Part shown: positions 1 to 5,237 of the stretch, piece after piece
Layout of the letters: every line of letters begins with the position of its first letter
Numbering within the stretch: position 1 is the first letter of the stretch
Source: Candidatus Latescibacterota bacterium
Lineage (GTDB): Bacteria > JAAXHH01 > JABIQT01
DNA: 6,557 nt
Reading direction: 5' to 3'
NCBI GenBank assembly: GCA_018667995.1
Contig: JABIQT010000216.1
Location: 1-6,557 of the forward strand
Notes under the pieces: model-generated
The model's database searches: none
What the model saw: the letters and a program-made list of their open reading frames with translations, nothing else
What the model was told of the DNA's origin: nothing
Position numbers and translations under genes: made by a program

Positions 1-623
1 AATCCTGTAATGGCGCCTGCAAATACCAGAACCATGGTCGCCGTCACGAAATCCTCACGAATGAATGAGATGGCGCCGATGGTAGCTACGGCAATTAGAG
101 ACACGCCAGAGGCCAATCCATCCAGCCCATCGATGAGATTCACGGCGTTCGTAACACCAACAATCCAAAATATGGTCACCGGATAATCGAGCCATCCGAT
201 GTCAAAAGTTCCGTCGCCCAAGAGGTTAGTAACCGAGGAAATCCGGAAACCGGCGAGGTAAATCAAACTGGCTATTACAAACTGAACGAGGAATTTCTGT
301 CCTGGATTCAGTGTCTTAATGTCGTCCCAGATACCCAGCAAGAAGACCAGGCACAGGGCTCCTATAAAGACAGAAATCTTGGAAACAGAACCTGCCGCGA
401 AGTACGGCATTTCCGGACCCAGGAGGAAGAAAATCATGAACGAAAAAATCACACTCACAAAAATTGCCATTCCCCCGAGTCGGGGCATGGGGCGGCTGTG
501 GACCTTTCTAGGATCCGGGAGATCCACCGCACCTATGTGAGGTGCCAACCAGATCACAAACGGCGTGACCAGTAGGGACAACACAAGAGGGAGAAAGAAG
601 CTGAGTGCAAATTGATAAACCAT
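1..623 (-). CDS. WecA/TagO-type undecaprenyl-phosphate sugar-1-phosphate transferase, 3' end cut off by the window
   Basis: This gene was read by translating the reverse complement from an ATG at 623. It gives 207 codons and is still open at the window edge, against about 330-370 residues for the family. It belongs to the MraY/WecA/TagO family of integral inner-membrane enzymes that transfer a sugar-1-phosphate from a UDP-sugar to undecaprenyl phosphate, the first step of lipid-linked polysaccharide assembly. Visible signatures are HSRPMPRLGG at residues 42-51, the WDD pair at 99-101 followed by PGQK (107-110), and NAVNLIDGLDGLA at 159-171 with Asp165 and Asp168. Hydrophobic helices lie near 5-28, 53-70, 82-98, 112-125 and 148-160. 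The missing C-terminal part would hold the His-rich cytoplasmic loop that helps separate WecA from TagO or MraY, so the sugar cannot be named. WecA-like is favoured over MraY because of the export-gene context. The start is supported by AAAGGA about 11 bases upstream, overlapping the stop of the export gene. Confidence 0.93.
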   Translation of the reverse strand, partial: MVYQFALSFFLPLVLSLLVTPFVIWLAPHIGAVDLPDPRKVHSRPMPRLGGMAIFVSVIFSFMIFFLLGPEMPYFAAGSVSKISVFIGALCLVFLLGIWDDIKTLNPGQKFLVQFVIASLIYLAGFRISSVTNLLGDGTFDIGWLDYPVTIFWIVGVTNAVNLIDGLDGLASGVSLIAVATIGAISFIREDFVTATMVLVFAGAITG

Positions 624-634
624 CGGCTGTCGGT

Positions 635-641
635 TCCTTTA
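635..641 (-). promoter_or_regulatory. Ribosome binding site of the WecA-like gene, overlapping the upstream stop codon
   Basis: On the minus strand the sequence TAAAGGA contains both the TAA stop of the export-protein gene (639-641) and an AAAGGA Shine-Dalgarno element placed about 11 bases before the ATG at 623. Stop and ribosome binding site share bases, and only 15 bp separate the two genes. They are therefore very probably transcribed together and may be translationally coupled. Confidence 0.6.
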
Positions 642-1736
642 GCGGAAACTGAATATCAAGAAGAGTCCGGTTGCGGAGGTTATGGCGGCGGAAAAAATAG
701 TCAGAAAGTTCCGAACTGTATGTTTCTTGCGTGGAATGAACACGGTTTCACCAGGCTGGACGATCGGCATCACCAGTCCGTTGCGCATGGTCTGATCGAG
801 ATTGACTTCGATAGATCCACGGGTGGGGCTCATGATGGTGATCCTCTGAAGGTCAGATTCTGGGGTCGTTCCCCCCGCCAGGGACAGCAGTTCAAACAAT
901 GGCAGCTCCGAGCCGACCTGGTAATTATCCTGTCGCGCTATTTCACCCAGCACCGTTATAGTGGTCTGACTGGCTCCCGCCGTAAGGACAGTGGAACCCG
1001 CACCTTGATTTGCCGCGCCCTGCGCCTGCCGGCGCCCGATGCCGGTTAAGGTACTCGGGTCTGGCTTGCCGGGCGTGACCACCGTCGTCAGTCGAATGTC
1101 GCCCTTCACGTACTCAGATAGACGTTGCTTGACTGCAGCCTCCAACTGAGCCTCGGCAAGCCCTCGAGCCCGAACCTCTCCGATGAGCGGCACATCAATT
1201 GTTCCTCCAAGCGATACAATCGAATCCGTATTGAACTCGTCGTATCCCCAGACCTTGATGTTGATCTTATCATTGGTCTGTATGACATAGGCGTTAGCAG
1301 GTACCTGTGGAGGCGTATATGTCGGGTTGGCAGGGATTGGTGCTTTAGTCGTCACAGGCTGGACCACACGTTCCGGCACCTCCCGTTCCGGCAGCCTCGC
1401 AGCGCGCTTGACGGTTGACGGCGTGACGGTGGTAATGAGCTGTATGTTTCCCTTAATGTAATCCGAAAGCTTATCCTTTAGCTGACTCTGGAGCTGCATC
1501 TCGGTCAAGCCCGCTATCTGAAGATCGCCTACGAGCGGGACAAGTATGGTACCGTCCGGTGATACGATTCCATCGGTATTGAATTCAGAGTAACCGACCA
1601 CTTCAATCTGCACGGCATCGCCAGGACTGATGGCGATGCTCTGGAGTCGTCCCGTGGCGGCGGCCGATAGACCGGCGGTCCCTGGGATACCCACTAACAG
1701 CATCACTATACAGGCGAAGTGTCTTACGCTCATCAT
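639..1736 (-). CDS. Wza-like outer-membrane polysaccharide export protein (OPX) with two tandem export domains
   Basis: This is a periplasmic/outer-membrane polysaccharide export protein of 365 residues from the ATG at 1736. A hydrophobic signal peptide (about residues 5-28, ending SAAA) shows no lipobox cysteine, so it does not look like the lipoprotein form of Wza. Two poly_export (PES) domains follow at about 36-107 and 152-223. They are homologous to each other and joined by a proline-rich linker (about 108-150). An SLBB-like domain comes next at about 258-337 (TVLGEIARQDNYQVG, then PGETVFIPRK). A hydrophobic C-terminal segment (about 344-362) could be the outer-membrane helix used by Wza. 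Family members normally carry a single PES domain. A GTG at 1745 also opens this frame, but it lies inside AAAGGGTGG, the only good Shine-Dalgarno sequence, which is ideally spaced for ATG 1736. A further ATG follows at 1733. The gene is followed closely by the WecA-like gene. Confidence 0.92.
   Translation of the reverse strand: MMSVRHFACIVMLLVGIPGTAGLSAAATGRLQSIAISPGDAVQIEVVGYSEFNTDGIVSPDGTILVPLVGDLQIAGLTEMQLQSQLKDKLSDYIKGNIQLITTVTPSTVKRAARLPEREVPERVVQPVTTKAPIPANPTYTPPQVPANAYVIQTNDKINIKVWGYDEFNTDSIVSLGGTIDVPLIGEVRARGLAEAQLEAAVKQRLSEYVKGDIRLTTVVTPGKPDPSTLTGIGRRQAQGAANQGAGSTVLTAGASQTTITVLGEIARQDNYQVGSELPLFELLSLAGGTTPESDLQRITIMSPTRGSIEVNLDQTMRNGLVMPIVQPGETVFIPRKKHTVRNFLTIFSAAITSATGLFLIFSFR
1068..1283 (-). 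repeat. Second copy of the duplicated PES (poly_export) domain within the export protein
   Basis: This stretch encodes 72 residues that align without gaps to the domain encoded at 1416-1631. By hand count 38 of 72 positions are identical. Shared blocks include GY-EFNTD, IVS, GTI-VPL and the YxKGxIxL region. This copy starts IQTNDKINIKVWGYDEF and ends VVTPG. The duplication is at the protein level; the DNA copies have diverged considerably. Confidence 0.85.
1416..1631 (-). repeat. First copy of the duplicated PES (poly_export) domain within the export protein
   Basis: This copy encodes ISPGDAVQIEVVGYSEF through TVTPS, directly after the signal peptide. The opening ISPGD matches the usual PES start (Y-x-[IL]-G-[PA]-G-D) better than the IQTND of the second copy, so this is probably the canonical domain and the other its diverged duplicate. 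Confidence 0.85.
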
Positions 1737-1741
1737 CGTTG

Positions 1742-1750
1742 CCACCCTTT
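1742..1750 (-). promoter_or_regulatory. Ribosome binding site that decides the start of the export gene
   Basis: The minus strand reads AAAGGGTGG here. AAAGG ends 9 bases before the ATG at 1736. The upstream GTG at 1745 is part of this element, so initiation there would leave no ribosome binding site. This supports ATG 1736, or ATG 1733 directly after it. Confidence 0.55.
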
Positions 1751-1818
1751 ACGTTTAATCGTTCACCTGGGACTGCTTCTTGGTCACATAAGTCGGACTT
1801 GCTTGTGCCCAGTCCCTA

Positions 1819-1834
1819 CACAAAAGGTGTGCCA
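1819..1834 (-). promoter_or_regulatory. Candidate sigma-54 (RpoN) promoter for the export-protein operon
   Basis: The minus strand reads TGGCACA-CCTT-TTGTG. The -24 half matches the TGGCAC consensus fully. The -12 half is TTGT instead of TTGC, one mismatch at a strongly conserved base. Ten bases separate the GG from the GT dinucleotide, the spacing sigma-54 requires. Transcription would begin near 1808, giving a leader of about 72 bases before the ATG at 1736. The imperfect -12 keeps this tentative, but its position and direction fit, and a near-perfect counterpart faces the other operon. Confidence 0.45.
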
Positions 1835-1984
1835 TAACAGATTTCGACCTATGGGGAGATGAACTTGGAATAGCGCGAACTGGCCCGAAGGATAGGAGTT
1901 AAGCCAATGACACATCTTTTTTCTGCGAGTGTCTGAAGGTTGCCCATCGTCAAGTGCGGCATCCGGAAAAAGGTGGCGAAATAC

Positions 1985-1998
1985 TTGCAGACTCGCAA
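1985..1998. repeat. Short inverted repeat TTGC-N6-GCAA, possible activator site
   Basis: The sequence TTGCAGACTCGCAA is a dyad with 4-bp arms. Its right part, CAGACTCGCA (1988-1997), is also an imperfect inverted copy of TGCGAGTGTCTG at 1924-1935, differing by a GT insertion. It lies about 177-220 bp upstream of both predicted sigma-54 start sites, within reach of an enhancer-binding protein. With arms this short, chance is a real alternative. Confidence 0.25.
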
Positions 1999-2022
1999 AT
2001 TGTAACCATGTTGATCACTTTC

Positions 2023-2066
2023 TATACACTTTTGCCCCAATAGGGTCGTTTTTATACAGTTTTGCC
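2023..2066. repeat. Pair of 14-bp direct repeats with a 30-bp period
   Basis: TATACACTTTTGCC (2023-2036) and TATACAGTTTTGCC (2053-2066) differ at one base, and their starts are exactly 30 bp apart, about three helical turns. Between them lies CCC-AATA-GGG (2036-2045). They sit about 139-182 bp upstream of the predicted plus-strand sigma-54 start site, a usual distance for enhancer-binding-protein sites. An alternative is that they are the repeated transposase-binding sites of a decayed mobile-element end, since multiple terminal repeats occur in IS21-family elements. No transposase fragment is visible nearby. Confidence 0.6.
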
Positions 2067-2178
2067 TCCGATTAGCAGTCTGCCATCCAATTCAGCACTG
2101 TGTTTCCTTCCTGGATACGGCCCCATACAGGATCAAACGCGGTGTTGAGACGGCACGAAGGCGCAATCAAAGCATTTC

Positions 2179-2194
2179 TGGCATGTGAATTGCA
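2179..2194 (+). promoter_or_regulatory. Sigma-54 (RpoN) -24/-12 promoter for the copolymerase-ATPase-polymerase operon
   Basis: The sequence TGGCATG-TGAA-TTGCA matches the sigma-54 consensus TGGCAYR-N4-TTGCW at every defined position, with ten bases between the GG and GC dinucleotides. Transcription would start near 2205, leaving a leader of about 35 bases before the start codon at 2240. Sigma-54 promoters require an ATP-driven enhancer-binding protein, so this operon is probably switched on by a dedicated activator rather than being constitutive. The activator gene is not in the window. Confidence 0.75.
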
Positions 2195-2239
2195 CTACTG
2201 TCCAATCGTCACCACACAAGACATCGTTTTCGGAGATAA

Positions 2240-3598
2240 ATGCTTATGTATGCTGCCCATGTAAAACTGACCGAGATAATCAGTATTATAAAACGTAGGA
2301 AGCGCCTGTTGATCATTCCACCGATTCTCGTGACGATCATCTGCTCTATAGCTGCATTCGCGCTTCCTCGTAAGTATGAGGCCTGGACCACTATACTCAT
2401 CCGGAAGGATGACGTGTTGAATCCATTGGTTAAGATTGACATGGCCGTGTCTATGGTTAGCGATGACAGGATCCGGTCTTTTGGCGATATCGTCTATAGT
2501 ACCAGTACGGTTCAGGCGGTAGTGGACAGCCTCAGACTGGACGCAGGAATGACCACGGAGTCAGAGAGGCAATATCAGCTGAATACCTTGAAAGGACGGA
2601 TCGGTTACGCTAACCTCAACGAATCCACTGTCAGGATTATTGTTGAAGGTGACGATCCCGTTTTCGTGCAGCAGGCCACGGGTATCATATCCCGCAAGGC
2701 CATTAGAACTATGATACAGGTGGAGAACCAGAAGAACGAGATGACGGTGCGCTTCTTTCAGGAGAAACTTCAGGAGTACCAGGAGAAGTTCGAGATTAGC
2801 CGACAGGCTATCCTGCCTGTGCTCCAGGAACGCATTGCGGAGATGCCGGCAGGTCAAGGTTCGCTCGTAGCTGAAATCAATCAAATCTCAAATCAACGCC
2901 AGGAGATAGAGGCTAAGGTAGAAGATTACCGACAGGCCCTCACGATGCTGGGACAGTTTCCGGAAGCACTTCGAACGGAAAGTGGACAGCGGTCCCTCTC
3001 ATCGTTACAGAGATACGACCTTCCATTTTCCAGCGATCTCAAGCCTCTGATCACTCGCTACGCAGACATGTCACGCCGCTACACCAACAACTACCCTGGC
3101 ATGGTCGATCTCGAATCGCAGATCCTGGAGATGCTCAATAATATGAAGGATGTTCTGTCCTACGAGATACCGGAACAGACGAGCCTGCTCACGGATCTTA
3201 ACAGGGAGCATGGTCGGCTTGTTGCCTCGCTGCAACAATCATCGGTCGTGAAGCGAATGGACCACGAGAAGGAATCCTCATACGATATTTACCGGCGTCT
3301 GTATGACGATATGAAGGTGAAACTTGAGCAGGCGAGAACCAACCGCGAATTACGCAAGATGGGTGAGGAACAGTTCGTGGTAATCGATCCCCCTGTCGTG
3401 CCCACCAGACCGACCAAACCCAACCGAGCCATGGTAATCATGGCTGGCATGATTTTCGGCATGGTCCTTGGAGGCGTTGCCGTAGTGCTGTCAGAACTAT
3501 TCGACACTACAATAAACTCACCCGATGATCTGAAGATATACAAAGCGCCGGTCGTGGCCCTTATCCCTGCGCGTACATCTGAAAATCGCAGCAATTAA
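2240..3598 (+). CDS. Wzz-type polysaccharide copolymerase / chain-length determinant protein
   Basis: This 452-residue inner-membrane protein sets chain length and couples Wzy-dependent polymerisation to export. Its architecture is typical of the Wzz/Wzc/GumC membrane part: a basic N-terminus, transmembrane helix 1 (about 23-42), and a periplasmic Wzz domain starting RKYEAWTTILIRK (44-56). A long helical, probably coiled-coil region runs from about 155 to 370 and includes a GNVR-like Y-x-x-x-YPGMVDLESQI segment (281-295). The proline-rich stretch IDPPVVPTRPTKPNR (382-396) precedes transmembrane helix 2 (about 397-418). A short cytoplasmic tail, DTTINSPDDLKIYKAPVVALIP, ends the protein. It carries no kinase domain; that is encoded by the next gene, as in split CapA/CapB-like pairs. 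GGAG lies 4 bases before this ATG and 10 before an in-frame ATG at 2246, so either start is possible. The frame continues after the TAA for 19 sense codons to a TGA at 3656-3658. Confidence 0.9.
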   Translation: MLMYAAHVKLTEIISIIKRRKRLLIIPPILVTIICSIAAFALPRKYEAWTTILIRKDDVLNPLVKIDMAVSMVSDDRIRSFGDIVYSTSTVQAVVDSLRLDAGMTTESERQYQLNTLKGRIGYANLNESTVRIIVEGDDPVFVQQATGIISRKAIRTMIQVENQKNEMTVRFFQEKLQEYQEKFEISRQAILPVLQERIAEMPAGQGSLVAEINQISNQRQEIEAKVEDYRQALTMLGQFPEALRTESGQRSLSSLQRYDLPFSSDLKPLITRYADMSRRYTNNYPGMVDLESQILEMLNNMKDVLSYEIPEQTSLLTDLNREHGRLVASLQQSSVVKRMDHEKESSYDIYRRLYDDMKVKLEQARTNRELRKMGEEQFVVIDPPVVPTRPTKPNRAMVIMAGMIFGMVLGGVAVVLSELFDTTINSPDDLKIYKAPVVALIPARTSENRSN

Positions 3599-3661
3599 CT
3601 GCAGGACGACCGCATCAAACACATGAGCCGTCTAGATCCGGCCGATGGGAAAGACTGATTT

Positions 3662-5026
3662 ATGGCAACGCAACAGAACAACCAACTGACGATGCGCATT
3701 CCCACAAAGCATATCGTAGTAGTGGCTACACTGCTGATCGTAGTGTACATCCTGCAGTCTATGATATTGCACGTCTATAGCGACAATCTGGACTCCTTCG
3801 ACTGGTTCTTCGAAGGACTGCAACCGCTGATCTCATTCGGTCTCTGGGCGGTCCTGTCTCCGGTCTTGTACCGGTATTTCGTACACTTCTATCCGCCCGC
3901 ACAGGAATCGACTGCGGGCAAGCTGCGTGCCCTTCAGAACGGCATCCTTGTCGCCGGTGTTCACCGGTTGCTGTCTATGATCTTCTTCTGGCTGTCGCTG
4001 TATTTTTTCACTGATGCCTATGTATATGAGGCCTATTTCGACCAGGCGCTCCAGCTCTTCGGAACCGGCTTGATCGAGAGTATTCTGGTTTTTGCCATTA
4101 TCGTGGTCATCATCACCGCCTATAACGCCTATCAGGAAAAGCAAATTGAACTCTTTGATATGCAGAGGGAACGCTCCCAAGATGTGATGAGCGAGGAGGA
4201 TGCCCCCTGGAATCGTGATGACCGTGAGAAGGACCGTGGGTTCCAAGGCACATCTGGTTTTGCCGGCAGCCATCTACTCGGCGGACCCGCCGCACCTCGA
4301 AACGCACTCGTACAATCGATGGGTGCGGCACCCATTCTTCTGAATCCTCGTCGGGGAATGTACGTGGATCAGAACGTCGTGGCGCCTCAGTTCTTTGATA
4401 AATTTCATTCGCTTCTGTCTGAAGAACAACGCGAGAATGGACTGACTGTCGGAGTAATCAGTCCCAATCCCAAAGAGGGTAAGACACTCGTGGCCTCCAA
4501 CCTGGCTGTCTCTCTCGCGCTGGGATACCAGAAGAAGACCATCCTGATGGATTTCAACGTCAGACAACCCGCACTCCATCATATCTTTGATGTGGCGTTG
4601 AGCCCCGGCCTGGTAGAGGCCGTGGATGAATCGCTGGGTAAGCGAATCCATGTATCGTCGACGCCTATCAAGGGACTCTTCGTTTTGACGGCCGGAGGCG
4701 TTGAGAAGGGGTCATCGGAGCGAGCCCAGATCGATAGTGAGCGTTCAGACTACGTAACCGATGAAGAGGACGGACAACCAGTCATCACGCTCGAGCAGTC
4801 CTCCGCCTTTTTCGAAGTGATAGACGCGCTTGAACGCGAATTCGATTGCATTGTAATTGACATGCCCTCGGCGAACAGAGGCGAATTTCCCGCTCTCCTG
4901 TCGACCCGGTTGGATAAGTTCCTTGCGGTGGTAGACACTACAAAAACCAAACATAGGGATATTGAACAGATGATGACCCACGTCAACGAAGAACAGTTGA
5001 TGGGATTTGTCATGAACCAGGCCTGA
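3662..5026 (+). CDS. BY-kinase-like P-loop ATPase fused to an N-terminal four-helix membrane domain resembling LytS/YehU sensors
   Basis: The protein has 454 residues. Residues 1-160 hold four likely membrane helices (about 17-37, 53-73, 93-117, 132-154), then a charged segment (157-175) and a flexible linker to about 238. The layout and wording (FDWFFEGLQPLISFGLWAVLS, then a final helix running into AYNAYQEKQIELFDMQRE) resemble the membrane input domain of LytS/YehU-type histidine kinases; this is an inference from pattern memory. Residues 240-454 form a CpsD/CapB/Wzc-like ATPase: Walker A SPNPKEGKT (267-275), A' region TILMDFNVRQP (293-303, Asp297) and Walker B DCIVIDMPS (395-403, Asp400). 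Departures from tyrosine kinases are DFN where DxD is usual, an acidic insert (about 348-376) in place of the usual NPxELL segment, and no C-terminal tyrosine cluster (it ends GFVMNQA). It probably partners the Wzz-type protein, as an ATPase rather than a proven kinase. The ribosome binding site is weak (GGGAAAG, 8 bases upstream). Confidence 0.85.
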   Translation: MATQQNNQLTMRIPTKHIVVVATLLIVVYILQSMILHVYSDNLDSFDWFFEGLQPLISFGLWAVLSPVLYRYFVHFYPPAQESTAGKLRALQNGILVAGVHRLLSMIFFWLSLYFFTDAYVYEAYFDQALQLFGTGLIESILVFAIIVVIITAYNAYQEKQIELFDMQRERSQDVMSEEDAPWNRDDREKDRGFQGTSGFAGSHLLGGPAAPRNALVQSMGAAPILLNPRRGMYVDQNVVAPQFFDKFHSLLSEEQRENGLTVGVISPNPKEGKTLVASNLAVSLALGYQKKTILMDFNVRQPALHHIFDVALSPGLVEAVDESLGKRIHVSSTPIKGLFVLTAGGVEKGSSERAQIDSERSDYVTDEEDGQPVITLEQSSAFFEVIDALEREFDCIVIDMPSANRGEFPALLSTRLDKFLAVVDTTKTKHRDIEQMMTHVNEEQLMGFVMNQA

Positions 5027-5054
5027 GACCTGGGAATATAGAGAGTATTGATAC

Positions 5055-5222
5055 ATGTCTGCACTGGCAGCTGTTCTTGGATTATTGATCATGTCAATGT
5101 GGTTCGGCAAACGCATGCAAAGAGTCACGTTCGGAACCTATACATTGACAGCCGTCCTTGCGGTCCTTCAAGTCGCCGTGATTCTCATATACATGTTCAC
5201 CGTAGAAGCACCGGAATTCTAA
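5055..5222 (+). CDS. Small two-helix membrane protein of unknown function (55 residues)
   Basis: An open frame begins MSALAAVLGLLIMSMWFGKR and ends with TAA at 5220-5222. It has two hydrophobic segments, about residues 2-17 and 31-50. A basic turn between them (GKRMQR, 18-23) suggests a hairpin with both ends outside and the loop in the cytoplasm, and the C-terminus is short and acidic (VEAPEF). I do not recognise a family. It fits tightly between the ATPase gene (28 bp upstream) and the polymerase gene (15 bp downstream) in the same direction, and only this frame gives a coherent membrane protein. The longer overlapping frame in this interval encodes a basic, low-complexity product. The Shine-Dalgarno site is weak (GAGAG, 9 bases before the ATG). 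A role as an accessory subunit of the polymerase or copolymerase is only an inference from position. Confidence 0.65.
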   Translation: MSALAAVLGLLIMSMWFGKRMQRVTFGTYTLTAVLAVLQVAVILIYMFTVEAPEF

Positions 5223-5237
5223 CGAAAAGTCTAATCA

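Larger units (their letters stand above)
1737..2239. other. Divergent intergenic regulatory region without a credible gene
   Basis: About 500 bp separate the two divergent operons, and no convincing gene lies in it. The longest open frame (63 codons, minus strand, 1849-2040) begins with TTG, has no clear Shine-Dalgarno site and no recognisable domain. The region contains two candidate sigma-54 promoters pointing outward (1819-1834 minus, 2179-2194 plus), two 14-bp direct repeats 30 bp apart (2023-2066), and the inverted repeat TTGC-N6-GCAA at 1985-1998. An IHF-like match, AATCAAAGCATTT (2165-2177), agrees with WATCAANNNNTTR except at the last base. No strong sigma-70 promoter was found by eye, and no hairpin followed by a T-run. 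Confidence 0.7.

Noticed and set aside
319-540. 73-codon plus-strand open frame opposite the WecA-like gene
   Set aside because: The minus strand here encodes clear WecA/TagO motifs, so this frame is a shadow.
612-1049. 145-codon plus-strand open frame opposite the export gene
   Set aside because: It lies entirely over the export-protein gene and the end of the WecA-like gene. Its product is rich in Arg, Gly and His and has no domain. It is an antisense shadow.
1743-1745. GTG start codon for the export protein
   Set aside because: The GTG is embedded in the AAAGGGTGG Shine-Dalgarno element, which is correctly spaced for ATG 1736.
1849-2040. 63-codon minus-strand open frame in the intergenic region
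   Set aside because: It begins with TTG, has no convincing Shine-Dalgarno site, encodes no recognisable domain, and overlaps the direct repeat at 2023-2036 and the other regulatory elements.
2031-2058. Possible sigma-70 promoter using TTTGCC and TATACA from the direct repeats
   Set aside because: The -35 match is poor, the spacing is 16 bp, and it would lie about 180 bp upstream of the gene. The sigma-54 element at 2179 is a much better candidate.
2165-2177. IHF-like site AATCAAAGCATTT
   Set aside because: It matches 12 of 13 consensus positions but directly abuts the -24 element, closer than IHF usually binds at sigma-54 promoters. The motif is also degenerate enough to occur by chance, so it is mentioned only in the intergenic entry.
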